5,380 nucleotides of DNA from positions 1 through 5,380 of the forward strand of contig CAAFMM010000349.1 of NCBI GenBank assembly GCA_900764025.1, given 5' to 3'. How positions within the stretch are numbered: position 1 is the first letter of the stretch; every line of letters begins with the position of its first letter. Source of the stretch: an uncultured Collinsella sp. (GTDB lineage Bacteria; Actinomycetota; Coriobacteriia; Coriobacteriales; Coriobacteriaceae). Positions 1 through 5,368 of this stretch are shown here, piece by piece. The notes beneath the pieces are model-generated. The model made no database searches. It saw nothing but the letters and a program-made list of their open reading frames with translations, and was not told the DNA's origin. Made by a program: the position numbers and the translations under genes.

Positions 1-149
1 AGGTCGGCCTCAACGTCCTGCAGGAACCCGCCGCGGCGCATAGAGCTGCCGCCAGAAACGATGATGGCCTTCTTGCCCTTGAGGTTCTTCACCTCGTGGC
101 GAGCGCCCTCACCAAAGTACAGATCGCGAGGATTGGTAAAACGTCCCAT
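1..149 (-). CDS. Iron-containing alcohol dehydrogenase, N-terminal part (gene continues beyond the window)
   Basis: Reading the minus strand from the ATG at 149 down to base 1 gives 49 uninterrupted codons. The peptide starts MGRFTNPRDLYFGEG and continues with VKNLKGKKAIIVSGGSSMRRGGFL. This matches the N-terminus of group III iron-dependent alcohol dehydrogenases of the butanol-dehydrogenase type: a conserved F-x-x-P-R-D-L-Y-F-G-x-G opening, then a beta strand and a Gly/Ser-rich turn (residues about 32-37) that belongs to the NAD(P)-binding half. Family members are usually about 380-400 residues, so roughly one eighth is visible, and the iron-binding His/Asp residues lie outside the window. 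The family reduces aldehydes to alcohols with NAD(P)H in the cytosol, typically in fermentation; the substrate cannot be read from this part. The start is supported by AGGAGG at 156-161 (minus strand) with a 6-nt spacer. The gene is divergent from the plus-strand cluster and separated by about 500 bp. Confidence 0.85.
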   Translation of the reverse strand, partial: MGRFTNPRDLYFGEGARHEVKNLKGKKAIIVSGGSSMRRGGFLQDVEAD

Positions 150-155
150 ACTGTG

Positions 156-161
156 CCTCCT
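156..161 (-). promoter_or_regulatory. Ribosome binding site of the alcohol dehydrogenase gene
   Basis: On the minus strand the sequence is AGGAGG, then CACAGT, then ATG. This is a perfect Shine-Dalgarno core with ideal spacing. It fixes the start codon at 147-149 and confirms that the short reading frame at the window edge is a real gene. Confidence 0.8.
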
Positions 162-185
162 AAACAAGCCCCTCTTAGACTTGCG

Positions 186-216
186 TATATAACGGAGCAC
201 CCAATTGGCTCCGTTA
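186..216 (-). promoter_or_regulatory. Inverted repeat with adjoining TATATA, candidate operator/promoter of the alcohol dehydrogenase gene
   Basis: TAACGGAGC at 190-198 and GCTCCGTTA at 208-216 form a perfect 9-bp inverted repeat with a 9-nt centre, which includes part of the palindrome CCAATTGG (201-208). On the minus strand the repeat runs directly into TATATA (complement of 186-191), a plausible -10 element. Transcription from it would start about 30 nt before the dehydrogenase ATG. No TTGACA-like -35 is present at 16-19 nt, so an activator might be needed, or the repeat might be a regulator-binding site overlapping the promoter. The symmetry is seen directly; the operator role is inferred. 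It could instead form a hairpin in a longer leader if the promoter lies further upstream. It does not match the Rex consensus that often controls such dehydrogenases. Confidence 0.4.
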
Positions 217-605
217 GGACCGGTTTGCGCGTTGCCGGCGATGACAATGCGCGATGTCTAAACGTCTCAACGCTCAGACAAACTCTATTTTACCGTTCTG
301 GTTGGTCAGTTATTCACCTAAAGCCGCCAATGATGAAACGTTTTTTCTATCCCTGAAGACCCTTGTGCGGCATTCATACTCCCAAGCTGGGCAAACGTTT
401 TATCAAGGTTGACTACATATCCCGGGCAGGACTGTGCCCCTCCAAAATATGCACCGTTCGCCGCCAAAAATCGACCGTTTGCGGCACCGTGATACCACTC
501 GGTCGTCCAAGGTGCCGACATTTGTGCGACATCCGTCTTCGTGGTGCAAAGGTGCAAGTCCAAGTGCGGCACCCCCGGTGTGCCACATGCGGGTAAACTA
601 GAACC
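217..605. other. Long divergent intergenic region without a supported gene
   Basis: I find no convincing coding sequence here. Short open frames exist on both strands but lack ribosome binding sites and recognisable protein features. The first half is AT-richer and has two copies of the palindrome AAACGTTT (336-343 and 393-400). The second half is rich in small repeats. GCACCGT occurs at 451-457 and 484-490, and GGTGCAA is tandem at 543-549 and 551-557. GGTGCCG at 511-517 is complementary to CGGCACC at both 482-488 and 567-573. GCCGC at 460-464 can pair with GCGGC at 481-485, which competes with the first of those stems. This could be the leader or control region of either flanking gene, or a multicopy intergenic repeat. 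The function is unknown. Confidence 0.5.
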
Positions 606-606
606 T

Positions 607-612
607 TATATA
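607..612 (+). promoter_or_regulatory. Candidate -10 element of the plus-strand cluster
   Basis: TATATA lies in an AT-rich patch (about 604-622) within otherwise GC-rich DNA, 38 nt before the ATG at 650. That leaves room for a short leader of roughly 30 nt containing the ribosome binding site. No good TTGACA-like hexamer is found 16-18 nt upstream, so the assignment is weak. It is the only promoter-like sequence near the first gene. Confidence 0.35.
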
Positions 613-649
613 GAGACATTTGAACCCTAACCGCAGCAAAGGAGGCCCC

Positions 650-1726
650 ATGGCATTCGATCCCATTCAAGAGGATTGCCATCGCCTCGTTCTTGAGGCC
701 TTGCGCCGCGACAATATCCCGCTCACCGACGCTGCCGCCGTAGAGCGTCTGATGGAACAATTCACCCGCAACCCCGCACCGCTCATCGTGCACGACCGCG
801 ACCGCGCCGGGCATCTGATTGCCAAGGTGGTCGAGGCTGTCGACTACCGCATTCCCTTTATCCCCGACGATACCCAGGCAGAGCAAGAAGAGGCAGCTGC
901 CGAGAACATGCTCCGCGAGGCGGCCACACTCGATCCGGCCAACTGGGATGCCCAGCGCATGCTGACGGCACTCACCGCCGAATCCAACGAGGAATACGTG
1001 CAGTACCTGGTGTCCAAGTGCGACGAGGTGGAGCACGATCTGGCGCTCAAGATCGCTTCGGCGCAGGACCCCTACGAGCGCGAGGCCGCAGGCGACCTTA
1101 CGCGCCGCCCCTATCTGCGCTGGCTTGCCGCCTTGGCATCGCGCGCCCTCATTAGCGGACGCTACCGCATGTCGCTCGAAGCCGCAAACCGCAGCCTGGA
1201 CTTTGCACCCAACGACCCCGCTGGTGTCCGCCACACCGCGATGCTCGCCATGGCAAAGCTCGAATACCCCGCCGAGGAGCTCAAGCGCTTTCGCTCTATC
1301 CACTCCGTCCCCTATCTCGCCAACACGCCGCTGCGCCGTCGTCCCAAGGATGCGGAGCGCGACTTGGACCCATGGACGCTCATCGCGCTGATGAGCGCGG
1401 CCTGGCGCGAACTGGACTACGAGGGTGCCGAACACTACCTGCGCATCCTTGCGCGCTCGTGTCCGCACGCAGCCGAGGCGCTCTACTTCCAAACCGAGTT
1501 TCCCGATGGCGTCTATGCCCGCGTCAACGTGGGTGCGGGCTCCACCGACGAGCTTGTCCTTGCGCTGTCCGAGGCGACGCCGGTGCTGCAGGAGGGCCTG
1601 GGCGCTCCCGACAACGCCAGCTTTGCCGCCTGGGTCGCCACCAACGATATCGTGCGTTCCCAAATCGATGAGCGCATCCTGCGCGCGGCCGAGCAGGGGC
1701 TTCCATTTAAGGGAGGGGACCTCTAA
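650..1726 (+). CDS. TPR/ST7-like helical-repeat protein (first of a paralogous pair)
   Basis: This 358-residue protein has no signal peptide or membrane segment, so it is probably cytosolic. ATG 650 is chosen because AAAGGAGG (638-645) lies 4 nt upstream; an in-frame TTG at 620 has no such site. Most of the chain is predicted helix rich in Ala, Leu, Glu and Arg. A region near residues 85-100 (AAAENMLREAATLDPANWDA) and a stronger one at about 153-205 (RRPYLRWLAALA, then GRYRMSLEAA, then LDFAPNDPAGVRHTAMLA) resemble tetratricopeptide helices. The P-N-D-x-x-G-V-R turn is typical of ST7-like proteins as I know them. A second helical block follows D-P-W at residues 240-242. Such proteins generally act as protein-protein scaffolds; no catalytic motif is visible. 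The stop overlaps the next start as TAATG, so the two are probably translationally coupled. The downstream neighbour shows the same order of motifs, suggesting ancient duplication. Its function is not known, and a role near cell-wall amidation is suggested only by position. Confidence 0.85.
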   Translation: MAFDPIQEDCHRLVLEALRRDNIPLTDAAAVERLMEQFTRNPAPLIVHDRDRAGHLIAKVVEAVDYRIPFIPDDTQAEQEEAAAENMLREAATLDPANWDAQRMLTALTAESNEEYVQYLVSKCDEVEHDLALKIASAQDPYEREAAGDLTRRPYLRWLAALASRALISGRYRMSLEAANRSLDFAPNDPAGVRHTAMLAMAKLEYPAEELKRFRSIHSVPYLANTPLRRRPKDAERDLDPWTLIALMSAAWRELDYEGAEHYLRILARSCPHAAEALYFQTEFPDGVYARVNVGAGSTDELVLALSEATPVLQEGLGAPDNASFAAWVATNDIVRSQIDERILRAAEQGLPFKGGDL

Positions 1727-1728
1727 TG
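1711..1728 (+). promoter_or_regulatory. Ribosome binding site and TAATG stop/start overlap between the paired genes
   Basis: GGGAGGGG (1711-1718) lies 7 nt before the ATG at 1726-1728. The last base of the upstream TAA is the first base of that ATG. The strong ribosome site inside the end of the upstream gene fixes the downstream start. The overlap argues for coupled translation, which would give similar amounts of the two related proteins. Confidence 0.75.
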
Positions 1729-2769
1729 GATCCGAGCGTCTACATCCCCGCCTACCTGGAGCGCACCTATCTGGCGTCGCACCCCGAGCTCACCGATGCA
1801 GCACGCGAGCTTGTCCATAACGACGTGAACGTCAACCCTCATAAGTATGCGCAGTCCGAGCATGCCCAGGCGCTGCTGTCCTACGCCGGTGTTCATCGCC
1901 ACCTGCTCGACGAGCTCCATCGCATCGAGGACATGGGCAGCGACGAGGAGTTTGAGCAGACGCGCAACCGCCTGTTCGACGACATGCGCGATGAGCTGCT
2001 CAAGATCGTCCGCATCGATGCGTATGTCCTCGATGCCCAGCTGCTCGCCATCATTTTGGCGGACACGCCCGTCGACGCCTGCCTGGGCGACCTGATGAAG
2101 CTCGAGGCGACCACGGCCGATTACCTGCAGCAAAGCGTGCCCGGGTTCGACATGGAAGCCCCACACTACTGGGCCAATAATGTTTTGGCCGACGGTGTCA
2201 CCGCAGCAGAACTTACCGTGAGCGAGCCGGCTCTTATCGGGTGGCTTCACACACTCGAGGCCATCTCGCAGCTGTGCATGGCGAGCGCTCGCTACCGTGC
2301 TGCCGCCAACTACGCCCGCCGTGTTCTTAAGGCGGAAGGCTACCCCACCCGAGCCGCAGGCACCGTGTTGCTCGCCCTCGCTCGCCTGGAAGACCAGGAC
2401 GGCTTTTTTGCCCTGGCTCACCAGCTCGAGGAACAGGTGGGAGCTGATGCACTCGAGAACTCTCCTTGGTATCTGCTCGCCCGCACGATTCTGCTGTTCA
2501 AAACGAACAAGATGCGCCCGGCGACACGCGCGCTGCGCGAGTTTGCCAACCGCTGTGAGGGTGGCGCGTTCTTCTTGCTGAATCCCATGTACCAGACACC
2601 GTACCTTCCCTGCCGACCCGAGCCGCGCGACCCCTGGGACCTCTCGCACCAGGCGGTTTGGGAAGCCGACGGCATCATCTCGGATACCCCCGACTTTGCC
2701 CCCTGGGCCAATGCCTGCGAAGACGTGTCGCAGCTTGCCCAGGAATTTGCGCGCCGTTACGGCTTTTAA
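1726..2769 (+). CDS. TPR/ST7-like helical-repeat protein (second of a paralogous pair)
   Basis: This 347-residue, mostly helical, soluble protein has no signal peptide. Its architecture parallels the gene just upstream. G-W-L at residues 172-174 begins a helix pair leading into ARYRAAANYARRVLKAEGY and ALARLED (about 188-223), which aligns with GRYRMSLEAANRSLDFAPND and AMAKLE in the neighbour. S-P-W at 246-248 aligns with the neighbour's D-P-W, and A-N-R-C with its A-R-S-C. The segment FLLNPMYQTPYLP, at roughly residues 283-295, recalls the N-P-x-V-P-x-Y-L motif near the end of ST7-like proteins. I infer that the two are diverged paralogs, possibly forming a hetero-oligomer, but identity is low and this is by eye. 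No enzymatic motif is seen. After the TAA there are 45 non-coding bases before the MurT-GatD gene, short enough for one operon. It would appear in databases as a hypothetical or tetratricopeptide-repeat protein. Confidence 0.85.
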   Translation: MDPSVYIPAYLERTYLASHPELTDAARELVHNDVNVNPHKYAQSEHAQALLSYAGVHRHLLDELHRIEDMGSDEEFEQTRNRLFDDMRDELLKIVRIDAYVLDAQLLAIILADTPVDACLGDLMKLEATTADYLQQSVPGFDMEAPHYWANNVLADGVTAAELTVSEPALIGWLHTLEAISQLCMASARYRAAANYARRVLKAEGYPTRAAGTVLLALARLEDQDGFFALAHQLEEQVGADALENSPWYLLARTILLFKTNKMRPATRALREFANRCEGGAFFLLNPMYQTPYLPCRPEPRDPWDLSHQAVWEADGIISDTPDFAPWANACEDVSQLAQEFARRYGF

Positions 2770-2814
2770 CGGCGCAAACGCCACGACCATGTCATTCACG
2801 TTAGGAACGGCTTC

Positions 2815-4992
2815 ATGAATCTCCGCTCATCTCTTGCCTGTACCTCGAGCGATATCGCCCGCTGGGGGCTGCGCTCCGTCCTTAAGCGCCAGGGCGGCGT
2901 ACTCCCCGGCCGCATCGCCATGAAGATCGACCCCGAGCTGCTGAGCGACCTCGCCGGCCTTGTCGACCGCAGCGTGGTAATCACCGGCACCAACGGTAAG
3001 ACCACCACTTCGAACCTCATCGCCGACGCCGTTGCCGCCAGCGGCGCCACCGTGGTATGCAACCGCGCCGGCAACAACATGGAGCCGGGCGTGGTGGGCG
3101 CACTGCTCGAGGCGCGCAGCGGCCTCAAGCGAGCCGGCGGCGGCAAGCGCGTGGGCGTTTTTGAATGCGATGAGCTTTACACCGTACGCGTTCTGCCCAA
3201 GCTCAAGCCGACGCACTTTGTGCTGCTCAACCTGTTCCGCGACCAGCTGGATCGCTATGGCGAGATCGATCACACCCAGGAGGTCATCGCCCACGCGTTG
3301 GAACTTTCGCCGGCAACGACGCTCATCTACAACGCAGACGACCCGCTGTGTGCCTCGATTGCTGCGCGCGTTCCCAACGCGAGTATTGCCTTTGGCATCG
3401 ATGGCGCCACCAACACCGAGTCCGACCGTATTAGCGACTCGCGCTTTTGCTCACAGTGCAACGCGCCGCTGGAGTATGACTACGTGCAATACGGCCAGCT
3501 CGGCGCCTACCATTGCCCCTCGTGCGGCTGGGCCCGCCCTGCGCTTGTCCGTCGCGTGACGGGCGTGGAGCTCGGCAGCGACGGCTACGGCTTTGACCTG
3601 GTCTTTGGATCTGCGCCCGACGCGGCGGCCGTACACATCGCCACACGCTACAACGGTCTGTACATGGTCTATAACGTTGCCGCCGCCTTCTTTGCCGCAC
3701 ATGAGTTGGGCGTGGACCCGGCGCATCTGCAGCCCACGCTCGATGCCTACGTCCCCGCCGGCGGACGTATGGGCCGCTGGGATATCGCCGGCCGCACCGT
3801 CGAGGCCAACCTGGCCAAGAATCCCGTAGGCTTCGATCGACAGATCCAGTCCATTAAGACGGCGGGCGGCAGACTCTGCGCTTTCTTCCTCAACGACAAC
3901 GACGCCGACGGACACGATGTATCGTGGATCTACGACGTCGACTTTGAGCGCATCGCCGACACGCCGGGTCTTGTCGCCTTTGCCGGAGGCACGCGCGCGC
4001 ACGACATGCAGGTGCGTCTCAAGTACGCCGGCATCGATGCCGCGATTATCTCGGACGTCGCGCAGGCAATTGGCGCCGTTGCGGATGAAGCCGCAGGCGA
4101 CACTTTCTATGCCGTCGCCAACTACACGGCCTTCCCGCCGCTGGTCAAAGAACTCGATGGGCTGAAGGGTGCCGATGCAGCCACGGTTGCTGCCCGCGCT
4201 GCAACGTGTGCCGATGGCAGTGCCGTCCCCGTCGGCATCGCGCCAGTCGAGCTTTCGCGCCCGCTGCGCATCGTATACCTGTATCCCGATGCCCTTAACC
4301 TCTACGGCGACGGCGGCAACGTCATCGCCCTCGAGCGCCGCTGCGCCTGGCGTGGCATTCCCGTGCGCGTGGACGAGGTCCGTATGGGTGAGACGCTCGA
4401 TCTCACCGACGCCGACATCGTCATGATGGGCGGTGGCTCCGACCGCGACCAGCTGGCGGTTGCACATGAACTGCTCGCTCAAAAAGACAAGGTCGCATCC
4501 TATGTTGAGGACGGCGGCTCGCTGCTTGCCATCTGTGGCAGCTATCAGCTGCTCGGCCGTTCGTACTATATGGGCGAAGATCGCATCGAGGGTCTGGGGG
4601 TCATTGCCGCCGAAACCGTACGCGGCTCCGATCGCCTGATCGGCAACGTAGCCGTCAAAACCGATCTGGCAGCTGAGCCCTTTGTGGGATTCGAGAACCA
4701 CGGTGGCCGCACGCTTTTGGACGCCGAGGCCACGCCGCTCGGAACGTCTGTCGTCACAGGCACCGGCAACAACGGCGACGACGGCTTTGAGGGCCTCATC
4801 TACAAGGGCGTCATCGGCACGTACCTGCACGGACCGGCACTGCCCAAGAACCCCGAACTCGCCGACTGGCTCATTACCCACGCCCTCGAGCGCCGTGGCG
4901 ACGCGCAGGCCACAGCCCTGCTGCCGCTCAAGCCCCTCGACGACACCTACGAGCGCGCCGCCCACGACGCCGCCATGAAGCTCCTCCCCTAA
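2815..4992 (+). CDS. murT-gatD: MurT-GatD fusion: lipid II isoglutaminyl synthase (glutamine-hydrolysing), single chain
   Basis: The enzyme converts the alpha-carboxyl of D-Glu at position 2 of the lipid II stem peptide to D-isoglutamine on the inner membrane face. It uses ATP, and ammonia released from glutamine. MurT half (about 1-447): Walker A GTNGKTTT with Lys62; FECDEL (116-121) and LFRDQLDRYGE (140-150), typical of Mur ligases; a Cys4 zinc ribbon (Cys212, 215, 234, 237), a MurT hallmark inserted in the middle domain; NLAKNPVGF; and DNDADGHDVSWIYDVDF (361-377), the MurT C-terminal signature likely to hold the Asp that completes the amidotransferase triad. An Ala-rich linker (about 448-483) follows. 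GatD half (about 484-700): LYPDALNLYGDGGN, MGGGSDRDQ, nucleophile Cys574 in LLAICGSYQLLG, DRLIGN, FENHGGRT, and His672 in GTYLHGP. All key residues are present. MurT and GatD are normally two chains of about 440 and 240 residues, and 725 fits their sum plus linker. The start is supported by AGGAA at 2803-2807, 7 nt upstream. The gene sits 45 bp after the paired helical-repeat genes and before a terminator. Confidence 0.95.
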   Translation: MNLRSSLACTSSDIARWGLRSVLKRQGGVLPGRIAMKIDPELLSDLAGLVDRSVVITGTNGKTTTSNLIADAVAASGATVVCNRAGNNMEPGVVGALLEARSGLKRAGGGKRVGVFECDELYTVRVLPKLKPTHFVLLNLFRDQLDRYGEIDHTQEVIAHALELSPATTLIYNADDPLCASIAARVPNASIAFGIDGATNTESDRISDSRFCSQCNAPLEYDYVQYGQLGAYHCPSCGWARPALVRRVTGVELGSDGYGFDLVFGSAPDAAAVHIATRYNGLYMVYNVAAAFFAAHELGVDPAHLQPTLDAYVPAGGRMGRWDIAGRTVEANLAKNPVGFDRQIQSIKTAGGRLCAFFLNDNDADGHDVSWIYDVDFERIADTPGLVAFAGGTRAHDMQVRLKYAGIDAAIISDVAQAIGAVADEAAGDTFYAVANYTAFPPLVKELDGLKGADAATVAARAATCADGSAVPVGIAPVELSRPLRIVYLYPDALNLYGDGGNVIALERRCAWRGIPVRVDEVRMGETLDLTDADIVMMGGGSDRDQLAVAHELLAQKDKVASYVEDGGSLLAICGSYQLLGRSYYMGEDRIEGLGVIAAETVRGSDRLIGNVAVKTDLAAEPFVGFENHGGRTLLDAEATPLGTSVVTGTGNNGDDGFEGLIYKGVIGTYLHGPALPKNPELADWLITHALERRGDAQATALLPLKPLDDTYERAAHDAAMKLLP

Positions 4993-4998
4993 CACCCC

Positions 4999-5036
4999 AC
5001 CACCACAAAGGGGACAGGCACCTTTGTGGTGGTTTT
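4999..5036 (+). terminator. Rho-independent terminator after the MurT-GatD gene
   Basis: ACCACCACAAAGG (4999-5011) pairs perfectly with CCTTTGTGGTGGT (5021-5033) to give a 13-bp stem with a 9-nt loop, followed by a T run (5033-5036). It begins 7 nt after the stop codon. The T tract is short, so efficiency is uncertain, but position and stem strength support termination. The inner part AAAGGGGACAGGCACCTTT resembles GGGGACAG-type dispersed palindromes I have seen in many bacterial genomes, so the terminator may be built from a multicopy repeat. Termination would be mainly for plus-strand transcripts, since the opposite strand has no T run. Confidence 0.75.
5021..5036 (+). repeat. Left copy of a 16-nt direct repeat (terminator right arm)
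   Basis: CCTTTGTGGTGGTTTT matches 15 of 16 bases with CCTATGTGGTGGTTTT at 5220-5235, exactly 199 nt downstream. This copy is part of the terminator hairpin; the other stands alone. The pair brackets the palindromic repeat cluster. Confidence 0.7.
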
Positions 5037-5055
5037 GCCCCATCCCAGCTGTTTG

Positions 5056-5190
5056 TCTCAATCTGTAACATCTAGACCGTTAAAAGTCGTCTTACTGTTA
5101 CAGAATGAGATGTTCGTCCCGACGCCTGCCTTTTGTCTCGATCTGTAACACATAGAGCCGATTTGCCCGCCCAGATGTTACAGATTGAGA
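5056..5190. repeat. Cluster of four alternating 15-nt inverted repeats with 40-nt phasing, MITE-like
   Basis: Copies of TCTCAATCTGTAACA or its reverse complement lie at 5056-5070 (forward), 5096-5110 (reverse), 5136-5150 (forward) and 5176-5190 (reverse). The starts are exactly 40 nt apart and all three spacers are 25 nt with unrelated or weakly related sequence. The outer two copies are perfect reverse complements; the inner ones each differ at one base. The whole folds as two hairpins with 15-bp stems and 25-nt loops, or as one internal hairpin between copies two and three. TGTTTG occurs immediately outside both ends (5050-5055 and 5191-5196), as a target-site duplication would. No coding sequence or T tract is associated. 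It could be a small non-autonomous mobile element, two tandem palindromic repeats, or a structured RNA. I recall similar sequence as abundant in Collinsella intergenic regions, but that is memory, not a search. Confidence 0.75.
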
Positions 5191-5219
5191 TGTTTGAAGA
5201 TCGGGATGGAGAGCCAGCT

Positions 5220-5235
5220 CCTATGTGGTGGTTTT
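5220..5235 (+). repeat. Right copy of a 16-nt direct repeat
   Basis: CCTATGTGGTGGTTTT repeats the right arm and T run of the terminator at 5021-5036 with one mismatch, but without a complementary left arm nearby. It may be a remnant of a second terminator-type element, or a duplicated flank of the inserted repeat cluster. Confidence 0.65.
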
Positions 5236-5273
5236 CCAGTTTGCCAACGATATACGCGCCGACAAAAAAGTCT

Positions 5274-5281
5274 GCTATACT
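5274..5281 (+). promoter_or_regulatory. Extended -10 promoter of the tRNA-Glu gene
   Basis: TGCTATACT (5273 T is followed by TGC at 5274-5276 in the read) contains TATACT at 5276-5281, five of six bases matching TATAAT, with a TG one base upstream that makes an extended -10. No good -35 lies 16-18 nt upstream. The position predicts a start at about 5287-5290, a few bases before the mature tRNA, as expected for a stable RNA gene. Confidence 0.6.
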
Positions 5282-5291
5282 CTTTCCCGCT

Positions 5292-5368
5292 GTCCCCATC
5301 GTCTAGCGGCCAAGGACGCCACCCTTTCAAGGTGGATATCGCGGGTTCGAATCCCGCTGGGGGCACCA
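5292..5368 (+). tRNA. tRNA-Glu (anticodon UUC), CCA encoded
   Basis: A full cloverleaf can be drawn. The acceptor stem GTCCCCA (5292-5298) pairs with TGGGGGC (5358-5364), with one T-G wobble, then discriminator A5365 and an encoded CCA at 5366-5368. The D arm has GTC (5301-5303) with GAC (5315-5317). The anticodon stem CCACC (5319-5323) pairs with GGTGG (5331-5335) around the loop CTTTCAA, with anticodon TTC at 5326-5328, reading GAA/GAG. The T arm is GCGGG-TTCGAAT-CCCGC (5341-5357). The general sequence, including CATCGTCTAG after the 5' end, is typical of bacterial tRNA-Glu. It delivers glutamate to ribosomes. No intron or odd base is seen. The last 12 bases of the window show no further gene. 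Confidence 0.96.

Noticed and set aside
424..439. Small hairpin GGGCA/TGCCC as a terminator
   Set aside because: The stem is only 5 bp with no T run on either strand, well within chance for this composition.
318..572. Possible small protein (84 codons, GTG start) on the minus strand in the divergent intergenic region
   Set aside because: There is no Shine-Dalgarno sequence before the GTG, the composition is not protein-like, and the stretch is full of small repeats; more likely non-coding or a multicopy intergenic element.
620..649. Upstream TTG start adding 10 residues to the first helical-repeat protein
   Set aside because: The ATG at 650 has AAAGGAGG just before it, whereas the extension would translate through that ribosome site and has none of its own.
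413..1663. Long open frame (416 codons) on the minus strand opposite the first helical-repeat gene
   Set aside because: It lies antisense to a gene with a good ribosome site, has no recognisable protein motifs, and is of the kind that GC-rich third positions create on the opposite strand.
1723..2799. Long open frame (358 codons) on the minus strand opposite the second helical-repeat gene
   Set aside because: It mirrors the sense gene almost end to end, has no family features, and is explained by codon bias.
3451..5061. Very long open frame (536 codons) on the minus strand opposite the MurT-GatD gene
   Set aside because: The sense strand encodes an unmistakable enzyme with all its motifs; the antisense product shows only low-complexity Gly/Val/Ala-rich sequence.
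5056..5190. CRISPR array
   Set aside because: The repeats are only 15 nt, alternate in orientation, and have 25-nt spacers; CRISPR repeats are longer and all in the same direction, and no leader or cas gene is visible.
5292..5368. tRNA 3' end as an integration (att) site
   Set aside because: No integrase gene and no duplicate of the tRNA 3' end is present in the window, so there is nothing to support it.
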